A stretch of DNA of 24,589 nt from Hondaea fermentalgiana (lineage: Eukaryota > Sar > Bigyra > Thraustochytrida > Thraustochytriidae): NCBI GenBank assembly GCA_014084085.1, contig NPFB01000028.1, positions 247,919-272,507 of the forward strand. The letters run 5' to 3'. Position 1 is the first letter of the stretch. Each line of letters opens with the position of its first letter. Made by a program: the position numbers and the translations under genes. The notes under the pieces were generated by a model. The model was given only the letters and a program-made list of their open reading frames with translations. It did not search any database and was not told the origin of the DNA. Below are positions 9,207 through 18,415 of the stretch, piece by piece.

Positions 9207-10631
9207 TCAAGCCGCGCTGTAGTGAGAGCCCCGTGCACGAAGTTCTTCCGGTGATATCATTTCGTGTCGAAAAACGAGACCCGGAACATCATGGAGAAAG
9301 TCGTCATCAACGTCCACATTCTGTCCCTGACGCGCCGCTGTGATGGTCGGTGTCTCGTGATTTGCGCTTGCACTCGGATAGTGTCCTTGCGCCAAATGCT
9401 GGTGCCCTGATTGGTCCCCGAAGGCAGACTCGGAAGGATTGGCCATGCCAGAATTTGCCTTTTCCAGCTTTGAAGCTGAAAAGGCGTCATTAAATGTGGG
9501 AATTGGACCTTCACTCCCTGACGACTGTTTGCTTGTCGCAATAGCACCAGCCTGTGACGCCGAGTAAGGTTTCGCTGCATTCGCAGAGGATGAGTCCTGG
9601 GCGGCACCTTCTTTGGACTCTTGCACTGTGTCGGCCTGCTGTGGCTGAGCTGGGCTCGGAGCCAGAGACTGTACTGTGGCAGATGCTTGTGGAACTGGAC
9701 TTGTCGACGCTCCGACGGGGACCGCAATAGCAGCAGGCATCACCACTGAAGGCTGAGTTTCATTGGTCTTCAGGAGTTTGGCCTTGGCGTCCTCGACCGC
9801 CGCAGCAGCGGGAACGGGTTTCAGCTCACCCGAAGAAGGCTTTGTGTTCTTTTCCGGGGCGGATGCGGCGGTGACGTTCGAGGGTGTTGCTAATACTGGC
9901 TGTGTTTCTTGTGACGTTTGTTGGGACTGAGGAGGCTCAGCCGAAGCAGTTCGCTGCCCGCTTCCTGCAGATTGCATGCCCATAGGTGGACGAGGCATGC
10001 CCATAGGCGGAGGCATTCCCATTGGAGGTGGTATGCCCATGGGTGGAGGGATGCCCATGGGCGGGCGCATGCCCATAGGTAGAGGCATGCCCATAGGCGG
10101 AGGCATACCCATGGGCGGGGCCATGCCCATGGGCTGCCTCATCTGCGGACCACCCATAGCCATGGGCGGCATCATCACACCTTGCTGCACAGGGTAGGGA
10201 TTGAATGTTTGTGAAGGTACATTCAAAGAAGGAGTGCCATTTCCGTGCTGCTGCCGCTGTTGTTGTTGTTGATGATGTTGTTGTGGCTGTTGCTGCTGCT
10301 GTTGTTGCGCCCCCTCGCCTGTGCCGGCAAAGTTGTGATAGCGCTTTGCGATCTCGGGATTGTGAAGCGGTACGCCTCGCATGCCAGAGACAGACACGGA
10401 AGGTGATTCACGCCCGGGGAGTGCATTTGGCACAGTCTCCAGATCCTGTCCATGCATCTGCCGAAGGTGCACGCCCATTGCTGGCGCGCTGACGAACTTG
10501 CGACTGCATGAAAGGCAGCGAAAGTGGCGCGCTTTTTGGTGCTGGATGAGCTGGTTTTCGTCAATGAACTCGCGATCGCAGTAATAGCAAAACGGCTTGC
10601 CCTGCGCGTTCTTGCGCCCGCGGCGGCCCAT
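9207..10631 (-). CDS. BuGZ/ZNF207-type zinc-finger protein (spindle and Bub3 regulator)
   Basis: Homologue of BuGZ (ZNF207), a microtubule-associated protein that stabilises the checkpoint protein Bub3 and aids spindle assembly. The 474-residue protein starts MGRRGRKNAQGKPFCYYCDR, the hallmark beginning of the family; the longer frame to 10787 begins with TTG and has no earlier ATG. Two adjacent C2H2 fingers use C15, C18, H31, H36 and C39, C42, H55, H60, followed by the conserved AVPNA-like block (TVPNALPGRES) at 67-76. Then come a glutamine-rich tract at about 109-128, eight hexapeptide repeats of the PPMGMP type at about 171-218, and a long disordered Ala/Ser/Pro/Gln region. The last residues contain ISPEELRAR (459-467), matching the EE-hydrophobic-R core of the Bub3-binding GLEBS motif. 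Family assignment is strong; the GLEBS call rests on a short motif. Confidence 0.92.
   Translation of the reverse strand: MGRRGRKNAQGKPFCYYCDREFIDENQLIQHQKARHFRCLSCSRKFVSAPAMGVHLRQMHGQDLETVPNALPGRESPSVSVSGMRGVPLHNPEIAKRYHNFAGTGEGAQQQQQQQPQQHHQQQQQRQQHGNGTPSLNVPSQTFNPYPVQQGVMMPPMAMGGPQMRQPMGMAPPMGMPPPMGMPLPMGMRPPMGIPPPMGIPPPMGMPPPMGMPRPPMGMQSAGSGQRTASAEPPQSQQTSQETQPVLATPSNVTAASAPEKNTKPSSGELKPVPAAAAVEDAKAKLLKTNETQPSVVMPAAIAVPVGASTSPVPQASATVQSLAPSPAQPQQADTVQESKEGAAQDSSSANAAKPYSASQAGAIATSKQSSGSEGPIPTFNDAFSASKLEKANSGMANPSESAFGDQSGHQHLAQGHYPSASANHETPTITAARQGQNVDVDDDFLHDVPGLVFRHEMISPEELRARGSHYSAA
9973..10135. repeat. 18-bp tandem repeat encoding PPMGMP hexapeptides
   Basis: About eight imperfect copies of an 18-bp unit within the BuGZ coding sequence, read on the minus strand as PPMGMP, LPMGMR, PPMGIP and similar. 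Third-position differences between copies show it is not a very recent expansion. It also keeps the opposite strand open by chance. Confidence 0.9.
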
Positions 10632-10878
10632 TCTCGCAGCCTCCGCGTGCGCGGCCCCCTCTCCCAGTGGCGGCGGCGGCAGCGGCTCAAACCCCCGCGC
10701 GCAGAGTCTCGCGGCGTCTCGCCTTACAGGTTTGCTCAGCTTGCTGCCACCATGATTGACCAGATAGAAAGCAATCGGCAACAACAAGACATTGGCAAAT
10801 TTCTCTTTTCATCTCGTCTCTTTGACGTCTACTAGGCCTAGGCCTAGTACTTCTACACGACAAGGCGATGATGAAGAA
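10632..10878. promoter_or_regulatory. Short spacer: BuGZ upstream region and double-SEC14 3' end
   Basis: Both flanking genes are on the minus strand, so this 247-base spacer must serve as the 3' UTR of the double-SEC14 gene and the promoter/leader of BuGZ. Its only notable element is a 20-bp perfect palindrome at 10830-10849. Confidence 0.45.
10830..10849. repeat. 20-bp perfect palindrome
   Basis: TACTAGGCCTAGGCCTAGTA is its own reverse complement over all 20 bases and contains two overlapping AGGCCT sites. It lies 199 bases upstream of the BuGZ ATG and 30 bases beyond the stop of the neighbouring gene. It could bind a dimeric regulator or mark a transcript end; nothing distinguishes these. 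Confidence 0.9.
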
Positions 10879-13800
10879 TCAAGACGGAGCGGGAGCGCTC
10901 TCGCTCGCAGCTTTAGGAGGATGTTGCGTTGCTGTGAGCGTCTGCAGCGTATGACCTTTCATAAGCATTGCGAGTGGCGACTTTTCGGCGGGCGACTGGG
11001 CTGTTCGGTTTATGTGCGAGTCAGTGTAGAAGCGCGGCAATTTGATCGGCATGTACATTTTCACCGAGTCGCGCAGCACGAGCGGACCTCCTCCTTGTCC
11101 ACTGGACCTCCCCGGAAGTCCATCAAAGCGATCCACTGGAGAACCTTCCGGGGCGCTCCAAATCGGCAGCGCTTGTTGAAGCGCGCTCGTATACTTTGCC
11201 AGTGCTGTTCCCAGGGACTCGTTGCCCACATCTTTAAAGTCGCTTGAACCACCAAGATCTTTGGGGATCATCGTTGGCGAGACAGTCTTGGCTAGATTGG
11301 TGGCGTCTTCCAGAGTCAAGCCCCTGCGTGGTCTCGCAGGCTCGGTCCAATTTGTGTTCTGCCATACAAAGGAGACTGCGCGCTTGAATCGACATGCGAA
11401 ATGCGCACCGCGTGTTTCCCCTCGAACAAGCATCACTCCATCAGACTTAATGCAGAGAGGATAATGTGTGCACAAACTTTGCATCACTTGATGAAATTTA
11501 GTCCACGGCCGCGCAATGCAGCGGCTGTAGCTGTCCAGGTGCGAGAATTCGCGGACGCAGACTACACGTTCTTCTTGAGCGGAAATCGCATGCAGAATGA
11601 TGATCCAGTATTCAAAGAGTGCCGCACAAGCGGACGATATCATGTCTTGAGTGAGCTGATTCTGTGACGCATCGCGCGAAGGATGCGCGTCCTCAACGAA
11701 AAATGCCAAGATCTGGGCGTGCTCTGAATCAAAGCCCATCAAAGGACGAAGCTTTGCTGCGTCGCAGACAGCTGCGACATGAGGAAAGCTTTCGCAGAGT
11801 GCCATCTTCTCGCTTTTGATCCGTGCATTCAAACTGTCGAGCTTCGATCTGAGCCGCCAAATCAGAGTATCTACGTACGCAATGGCCGCTGCAAGTATCC
11901 CGAGCGGGGCTCGAGTAAAGGTATGGGGATCAAAGCGGAGACTGGGAATCTCCTCGTAGTGCTTGAGCTCTGCGGCTGACATGTACTTGCGGACAAATCG
12001 CAAGAGCATCAGGTGCGAGGCAACTTCTGCAGAGACCTTGCACAAGGCGCCCCCCTCGGCGCGAAAGATCTTCATTCGGTTTCGCAACGCAGGTAGAGAG
12101 ATGTCCTGATGATCAAACGATCTTTGTGTGGTGCTGTTTCCGCGACGCATAATGCCCCGAGACCGGTACGAGCTTGCTGGCGCGGCCACGGTGGAGCCGT
12201 TCCGAACCTGCTTCTCGATCACGGCGAGGAGTCTGCGCAAAGACACAACAGCGTTCGCCTCTGCAGAGGAAACGTCATGGTAAAAGTGGAGGTCGATCTC
12301 GGAGTGACCAAGAACCTTTGACAGTGGCGCAAACCTACACTGGCGTAGCTGCCACGGGTCAACCTTGCTCAGCATCTCGGACTGTTTTCCAAAGCGTAGC
12401 TCGCCACTGAGCTCCTCGGGTATGCATTCTACAGAGAGCAGAATGCGCAGCATCTTTGTTGAGTTGACAACGTGCACAGACGGATACGCACGGACGAGCT
12501 CAGCAAGTTCGGCACTTGGTTTCCAGAGAATAAGCTTGGGTCGCAACGGGTAGTGGCTGAGAGACTCGCAAACACTTTTCAGCATCCGCATGAAGAGAAG
12601 CAGACCGGGCTCATCGGGGCTGCCCCTTGCGTCACAGAGAATTGTTAGTTCATGGACGCGCCCTACTCGATTCGAAATGCTTTCCAGCAATAGTAAAGAG
12701 CGTTCGGCCAGGTACAAAGCACACTTGAGCAGATCCTCTTCGCGAATGAGCCGAAGTAAACACGGGTAGTCTGCCCGCGATCCAATATACGCATACTGCA
12801 CGAGCTGGGCATTTTGCTCATCGAGTTTGAAGGCATCCACAAAAGGAAGAACAGAGTTGATTTTGCTCAGGTTTGGAATATCGTCCCACGCCATGTCACG
12901 CGTGAGCAGCTGCCTCCGAATGGTCGATGCACCATGTTTACGTCGCCAAGCAAGCAAAGACTGCACGGCTTGGGCCGCTGCCACTTGATCGCCGCGGTTA
13001 AGACGTAGAAACTGCAGGATTAGCCAGTCGGAGGCGTAGCGTGAATGGCCCGGGAAAGCGCAGATATTACGGATTTGCACCACTTTGTTAATTTCGCGCG
13101 TCGTAACTTGACCATCCTTGTAAAGGTCGAGTGTACTGCTTTCCTGAGTCGTTTCGCGTCTGAGTGCGTCCTGCATTTCGCGCGCCAAAGATCGGAGCGT
13201 GTAATAGTCCCTTGCAAAAGATACTTTCAAAGCAAAAAGTAAGCTGCTGCCCAAAAGTTGCAGCAACACGAGGCCGAGCTGGTGGCTGACGCACAACACT
13301 GGCGCTCTACTGGTATTTGTCAAAAGGCACCGTGCAAAATCTTCGTCGACAATGTAACTTGTGAACCCAACACGGTACAGCGCGAAAAGAAGGGTCGTCA
13401 GATCCTCGGCGAAGGCTCCAATGACGATGAGCTTCGCTCGAGTGGATCTCCGCTGCAAGCGCTCCAGCTCAAGCTCGAGAACGCGTTGCTGACTCGTGCT
13501 TGCGTCCTCAAAGCTATCCACTCCACTTTGCGAGCTCATTGACGGCTTTTCCACGAGGATATTTTCGTTGGGAAAATGTGCCGTCTCGGGAAACACATTT
13601 ACCGCTTGATCCTCGAGGTCAGAGTCATCATCGCATTCGAGGCTCTCTCGAACAATGTCTGCGGGCATTACTTCGCTCGAGCGTGATCGTTCCATGAGCG
13701 AACGCCTACCTTTTGCAACATGAATGCCTACGAGAATCTCAGCTCGGATGTGATGCAGATGTGTAATATGCTTGACCAGAACGTAGAGAGCAAAGGTTGT

Positions 13801-14088
13801 TACAAGCACGGTGCAGGCAATGTACATGCGACGATAGGTTCTGTAGCTTCTTGCAGATGAGTCATTGATAAAGAAGATAAAGTTGGACATGTCAAGCAAG
13901 ATGTCTAGCACCTCTGCTGCAATAAAGACGAGCGTTTGCACGATCTCGCGCCGGCCAGCGCGTCGATCTTCCACGGAAAGACGGACAAGCTCGCGAGGCT
14001 GTTTTGTGTAGGGTCGTTTGTTGCTTGTCGCAAATACTTGTCGTCGCCTGCGCCGGAAATTGCCCAATGACCGCGCACCCCAAGTCAT
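10879..14088 (-). CDS. Multi-pass membrane protein with two SEC14-like (CRAL-TRIO) domains
   Basis: A 1069-residue protein predicted to bind or move lipids at a membrane. The first ATG is at 14088; upstream the frame begins only with GTG. The N-terminal part has an arginine-rich cytosolic start and four likely membrane helices at about 49-75, 88-108, 218-242 and 266-290, with an acidic loop between the second and third. A first SEC14-like region spans about 355-590: CRAL-TRIO_N-like ILQFLRLNRGDQVAAAQAV, then HELTILCDARG, and CIPEELSGEL at 555-564. A second copy at about 690-950 has LLRFVRKY, a core near 815-890, and MIPKDLGGSSDF at 940-951, matching the P-x-x-LGG end of the family. The C-terminus is disordered. 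The first domain is clear and the second is more divergent. The lipid and the compartment are unknown. Alternative: the second region is an unrelated helical domain. Confidence 0.75.
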   Translation of the reverse strand: MTWGARSLGNFRRRRRQVFATSNKRPYTKQPRELVRLSVEDRRAGRREIVQTLVFIAAEVLDILLDMSNFIFFINDSSARSYRTYRRMYIACTVLVTTFALYVLVKHITHLHHIRAEILVGIHVAKGRRSLMERSRSSEVMPADIVRESLECDDDSDLEDQAVNVFPETAHFPNENILVEKPSMSSQSGVDSFEDASTSQQRVLELELERLQRRSTRAKLIVIGAFAEDLTTLLFALYRVGFTSYIVDEDFARCLLTNTSRAPVLCVSHQLGLVLLQLLGSSLLFALKVSFARDYYTLRSLAREMQDALRRETTQESSTLDLYKDGQVTTREINKVVQIRNICAFPGHSRYASDWLILQFLRLNRGDQVAAAQAVQSLLAWRRKHGASTIRRQLLTRDMAWDDIPNLSKINSVLPFVDAFKLDEQNAQLVQYAYIGSRADYPCLLRLIREEDLLKCALYLAERSLLLLESISNRVGRVHELTILCDARGSPDEPGLLLFMRMLKSVCESLSHYPLRPKLILWKPSAELAELVRAYPSVHVVNSTKMLRILLSVECIPEELSGELRFGKQSEMLSKVDPWQLRQCRFAPLSKVLGHSEIDLHFYHDVSSAEANAVVSLRRLLAVIEKQVRNGSTVAAPASSYRSRGIMRRGNSTTQRSFDHQDISLPALRNRMKIFRAEGGALCKVSAEVASHLMLLRFVRKYMSAAELKHYEEIPSLRFDPHTFTRAPLGILAAAIAYVDTLIWRLRSKLDSLNARIKSEKMALCESFPHVAAVCDAAKLRPLMGFDSEHAQILAFFVEDAHPSRDASQNQLTQDMISSACAALFEYWIIILHAISAQEERVVCVREFSHLDSYSRCIARPWTKFHQVMQSLCTHYPLCIKSDGVMLVRGETRGAHFACRFKRAVSFVWQNTNWTEPARPRRGLTLEDATNLAKTVSPTMIPKDLGGSSDFKDVGNESLGTALAKYTSALQQALPIWSAPEGSPVDRFDGLPGRSSGQGGGPLVLRDSVKMYMPIKLPRFYTDSHINRTAQSPAEKSPLAMLMKGHTLQTLTATQHPPKAASESAPAPS

Positions 14089-15050
14089 CGTCCTCGAAGA
14101 GCTTTTATTTTGCCTGCAATCAGTCACCACCACCGCCTCCTTCGCCACGACTACTACTGCACACGTGTGCAGCAGCAGTGACTCTGGCGTGCGGCTTGAA
14201 GGCCTGAGGCCAGTGGCGCGCGGCTTGAAGGCCTGAGGCCTGCGCCGCCCGTCTCTCCCCACCACGCCACGGTGGAGAGACCGCTATGGCATTGGCATTA
14301 GTATTAGCAGCAGTAGTTGCTTTCAGTCGAAAACGCCACTTGGGACTTCTGTGGTTGTGCACACATAGCCGTTGAGACTTTTCCGGCAACCGGCGTCGGC
14401 CCCAGTGTCTTGACGCGTAAGTGGGCCACGAAAATCATGCCAGGACGGGGACACATCGGGTACCAGTGTGGTCCCCACGAAGCAGCGGACCTGTGGCGGG
14501 CCTGCGTTAGGAGTTTTAAAGGAGTCGCCCAGAGTACTCACATGTCAGAGAGGACTCACGGGCCCTCAGCAGGGGGCGCCACAGGTAAGAAGCTTTCAGC
14601 GTCCCGGGAATGATCGCAGACGGAGTCAGCGCCGAGAATTGCTTGGGAAAAACAACATTGAACTTGCGGTCTGTGGCCAGGTGTTGCAAGAATGCCGTAA
14701 ATGATACCAGTCAAGTATTCGAAGTTTGCTTTGTCGAAAGAATGCGAAGAAATGGGGAAAGAGATCACATCAATGAGTCGTAAAGTCGAATTTGCATGAC
14801 AAGGTTGACCTCGAATCACATCCGTCTGGCCGCTTTAAGAAAAGCAAGCAAGAAAGAAGGAAAGAAAGAAGAAATAACAGCAATTCCGATTGTATCTCTG
14901 ATCAAGAAGAGAAAGAGACACAAGCCAAAGGGACAGCCCGGGGAATACATTCGCCATAGGTCACTGTAAGTTAGTTAGATTGATGTTCCAATAAAAGGCA
15001 TGAGTTGTGGAAGCGACGCGAAAACGAGCAGCAATACACATATCTATCAA
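14089..15050. other. Spacer between double-SEC14 gene and Pumilio gene
   Basis: It holds the upstream region of the double-SEC14 gene and the 3' UTR of the Pumilio gene, both on the minus strand. A 29-bp tandem duplication lies at 14185-14240. The block 14400-14640 is less repetitive and less GC-skewed than other spacers and contains splice-donor-like CAGGTAAGA near 14583 and GTGAGT on the minus strand near 14538, but no recognisable protein or RNA gene. An AATAAA occurs on the plus strand near 14991, and A/G-rich tracts lie near 14840-14875. Confidence 0.5.
14185..14240. repeat. 29-bp direct tandem duplication
   Basis: Unit 14185-14213 is repeated at 14214-14240 with one mismatch (GCGT versus GCGC) and the last two bases missing. 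The core GGCTTGAAGGCCTGAGGCC is itself GC-rich with internal symmetry. It lies about 100-150 bases upstream of the double-SEC14 ATG. Confidence 0.88.
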
Positions 15051-17747
15051 CTACCGCCCGTCTGACCCATTGCCGTGGCCACCACCGTGCGAGTGGCCGC
15101 CATGGCCGTGGGCGTGACCACGATTGCTACCGTTGTTGCGACGGCCACGACGAGAGCCGCCAGACTTGTTGTTCAGCTCAAGACGGTTGAGAATATGACG
15201 ACCATAGGTGAGACGTTTGAGTGCGTTGGCGTTGCGCTGTATGACGATGACAATTTGCTCACGCTGGTCGGGCTCGGCCACCTCGAGCGCCTTTTGAATG
15301 ACATAATTGGCAAATTGATCGGTCATCATCACCTCAAGCAAAGTCTTGGTGGCCCCGTTACCACCGCCAGGTTGCGCGTTGCTAGAAGGCTGCCGCGCGG
15401 AGGTAGCATTTGAAGTCTTGACGCTCTCTGCTGGACCAAGCATTTTCGCAATTAGCATACGACGCTCCTCACGATTACCTGACTCGAGACAGCGCTCGAC
15501 GACATTACTGGAGAACTTGTGCTGCGAGAAACGCAGCAAGTTGGTCTTGACAATGGAGATGAGTTCGGCGCGATGGCGACTGAGGCAACTATCATGGGAC
15601 TCAGGGTCACCATGCTGAATGATATGCTGTGTGACATAGTTGCCAAAGGAGTCCTGAATAAGGATCTCAACGTTCTCCATAATTTCCGCGAGCAAGGGTT
15701 CGAGGCGGTCGTCCTCTGCGTTCTCCATGGCGCGCTGTGCCACGCGGCAGGCGTACGCCTGCGTTGAAAGCTCTACCATCTTGCCCTTAAATGCGTCAAA
15801 GATGAAGTCGATGCGGGACAGCGGGCGCACGCACTCGAGCAGCTTTTGAAGCACGTGGTTTGCATTGTTCGAGCACGCGCATTTAGTTACATGTCCGTCA
15901 AGCTCTCGCAAAAGCTGGTCTTGATACTCGACAGAATACAGAGTCGATCCAGGTTCTCCAGGCTTGAGCGAGCGTGCGACTTTTTCGCCATCCTCGCTGA
16001 AAATGCACTCGATCATCTTCTGGATCACGCGGCACGAGTAGCTACCGTTGCTGTGTTCCACCATGTGGTTCTCAATGGCTTCCTTCACGAGCTGCTCTTG
16101 CTGCGCAGGGGTGCTCGCACCATGCGTGAGCAGCTTCTGGATTGTGTAGTTGCCAAAGACATCAGCGCACAGTCGCTGTGCGTCGGGGAGGATCTCTGCG
16201 ACGAGGTTCTCTTTATCCTCGTCTGACACTGTCGTGGAGTCCAATTGAGTTTGCAGGAAGCGGCTGCCGTGCTGGTCCTTGGCGAACTCGACAACTTGGC
16301 CGCGGATCGAGCGCAAACCCCACTCCACGTCTGCCACGGCAGGGGCTGACTTCTTGTCTCGCTTGACACCTGCGGCGCCTCCACCTCGGCCTGACGCTGC
16401 GCCGCGGCCGCCTGGCCCATCACGCTGACGCCCGCTTCCGCCATTTCGAGGAGAAACTCCACATTTGCTATGAAGCTTCTCGAGAAGATTGGAGGCTGCA
16501 GAGCCGTCAGCTACGCCACCGCCGTTGTTGTTGTTATTGTGGCTGCTGCTGTTTCCGCCGGCGCCAGCGCCGCTGCTGCTACTGCTGCCAGGCTTGCCGC
16601 TATTTGCACCTCCGCCTCGTCCGTGGTTGCCGCCCGACGTTTCTACAGAGAGCTTGGGAGGCTTGCGATCGGCACCCGCGCCAGATCCAGATGCGGAAGA
16701 ACGCTCCGAGGCCTTGGGGGAATTCGCGCTTCCCGAGAGTGCATCTCCCTTCCCGGCGCCCTGCGAAGACCCTGAGGAGGAAGAAAGATATCTTGCACTC
16801 GTCTGACGGGCTGGAGAGGTTTGCGCTGCAGAAGGCGGCAGCTGTGCAATGGAAGGCATGCCAATCGGGGACATCACTTCTCCAGGCATCATGCCTGGGC
16901 TGGATGTTACATAACCAGAAGCGGCATAATACTGTGCCTGCGGTGGCGCGGGCTGCGCATACGCGTACATGGCGTAGCCGGACGGCCCAAATCCAGGTGA
17001 GTACTGCATCATGGGCGGCATTTGCTGCTGGTGCGGCTGCTGCATATGAGGATGCTGCTGATAAGGAACCTGCATGTCATCCATTTGCTGCGCTCCCTGG
17101 CTCTGCGCCATGTACGCTCCATTATTGTTGGCATCTTGATTGAGTTGCAAGTCGGGCATGAGCAATTGCGGCGGCATCGCCTGCTGCTGCTGCTGCTGAT
17201 ACTGGGCATTTTGACCTGTCGTCGCACCATTCTGACGTGACTGGCCATGGGTCATTTGATTCTGCCTGGCCGCCATCTGCTGTAGCTCTTGCTGCTGCTG
17301 AAATTGGTGAATTTGCATGGACGTAGAGGGCGGTGTTCCAAGAAGCGACTGCGGAAGCAGTGGGTGCATGAAAGGAGACGGGGAAGGACTAGGGGCTGAT
17401 GCATCCATGAAGCCATCGCCTTGCTGATGTTGATGCTGGCCTTGCCTTGGGTAAAAGTCGAACTGCGCACTTGTCGATGAGGCACGCATTTGGGGTGTTG
17501 CCAAAAACGGACTGAGATTCGCTGGGCCGAGATACGGGCTTGGAGTCGCATGGACGAACGATGCTGGGAACAAACCCGGACTCGGGGGATGCGTCATGCC
17601 CATCATGCCCATGTTGACGGGATGCATAGCTGGCGAAGGAACATACTGGTACATTGATGCCGCGGAAGCAGGCATACCATATGACGAGAAGTGGTGGTGA
17701 TGTTGTGGTTGTTGCTGCTGCTGCGTCTGCGATTTATCCTGTTGTTG

Positions 17748-17778
<31 letters not shown>

Positions 17779-18209
17779 TGAGCAACAGCAAGCGCTTGAC
17801 CGACTGGTCGCGAAGACGATGTCGCTGCCGTTGTTGTCGATGATGACGACAATGACGGGGCGGCGCCATCATTGGATCTCAATGGTGCGCCATTGTCTGG
17901 CTTTTGTGGTGCGTCGCCGGCAGCAGAGGCTGCCGCGGCGGCTGCTGCAGACTCCCCCAGCCCACGACCGCCGCCCGTCACCGAGCGCGCTCCAGATCGA
18001 TCGACTCCGAGAAAGTCGTCCGCGCCAATGCCCCGCGTACTGGTACTTGCAGAAGGTCCTGGCAAAATCGGTCCCGCATGGTGTGCCTCTAGAGGTACAG
18101 AAGTTGACCTTAGGAGAGCATTTGGGTCTGCGTTCGAATGCTCAGCGCCGAGGATGCTCGTACGCTGCGCAAAGTTCTGCGAAAACGCCTCTTTTGAAGT
18201 GTGCGCCAT
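15051..18209 (-). CDS. Pumilio-family (PUF) RNA-binding protein
   Basis: A 1052-residue sequence-specific mRNA-binding protein, expected to repress translation or destabilise target mRNAs in the cytoplasm. The start is a true ATG at 18209. Residues 1-620 are disordered and rich in Gln, Ser, Gly and Pro, including a long polyglutamine stretch and QQPQHHHH. The PUF domain covers about 630-1020 with eight repeats. Base-reading residues in order are S-R-Q (649/650/653), N-Y-Q (687/688/691), C-R-Q (726/727/730), N-H-Q (784/785/788), C-R-Q (821/822/825), N-Y-Q (857/858/861), S-N-E (901/902/905) and N-Y-Q (968/969/972). This is the canonical animal Pumilio code, predicting recognition of UGUANAUA. 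A Gly/Ser/Asn-rich loop is inserted between repeats 7 and 8, and the tail is Arg/Gly/His-rich. Two UGUANAUA sites lie just upstream on the sense strand. Confidence 0.96.
17705..17781. repeat. CAG/CAA tract encoding polyglutamine in the Pumilio gene
   Basis: Read on the minus strand, this gives an uninterrupted glutamine run of about 14 residues followed by a second Gln-rich block with a proline and histidines. CAG and CAA codons are mixed, which usually makes a repeat more stable than pure CAG. Confidence 0.88.
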
Positions 18210-18222
18210 CGACGGGTCGTTC

Positions 18223-18230
18223 TATTTACA
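18223..18230 (-). promoter_or_regulatory. Pumilio response element (TGTAAATA) before the Pumilio start codon
   Basis: On the sense strand this reads TGTAAATA, an exact UGUANAUA, ending 13 bases before the ATG at 18209. It would lie in the 5' UTR of the Pumilio mRNA unless transcription starts within 14 bases of the ATG. Confidence 0.45.
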
Positions 18231-18284
18231 CGCAAAGTGAATACGCAATTCCGTTCTCCTTGTTGTGTTTTTTGATGATGGGTT

Positions 18285-18302
18285 TTAACAGCAGAATGGC
18301 AT
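18285..18302 (-). other. Five-codon upstream ORF in the Pumilio leader
   Basis: ATG at 18302-18300 followed by four codons and TAA (peptide MPFCC). It is the only upstream ATG I see in the 210 bases before the Pumilio start. If the leader extends this far it could dampen initiation at the main start. Confidence 0.3.
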
Positions 18303-18407
18303 CCACCTGCGTCTTTAGCTTGGCTCCTCGTCTCTTCTTCGCTGCGCTCACAATACAAGAGTTGCCTTGTTTTGGCTTGCGTTGGCTTGCGTCGCGTGAT
18401 ATCGACT

Positions 18408-18415
18408 TATGTACA
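18408..18415 (-). promoter_or_regulatory. Second Pumilio response element (TGTACATA) upstream of the Pumilio gene
   Basis: The sense strand reads TGTACATA, another exact UGUANAUA, 198 bases before the start codon. It acts on RNA only if the leader is at least about 206 bases long, which the sequence alone cannot show. Confidence 0.35.

Noticed and set aside
9973..10197. Plus-strand open frame of repeated MPIGG units
   Set aside because: It is the antisense of the 18-bp hexapeptide repeat in BuGZ, whose zinc fingers fix the coding strand.
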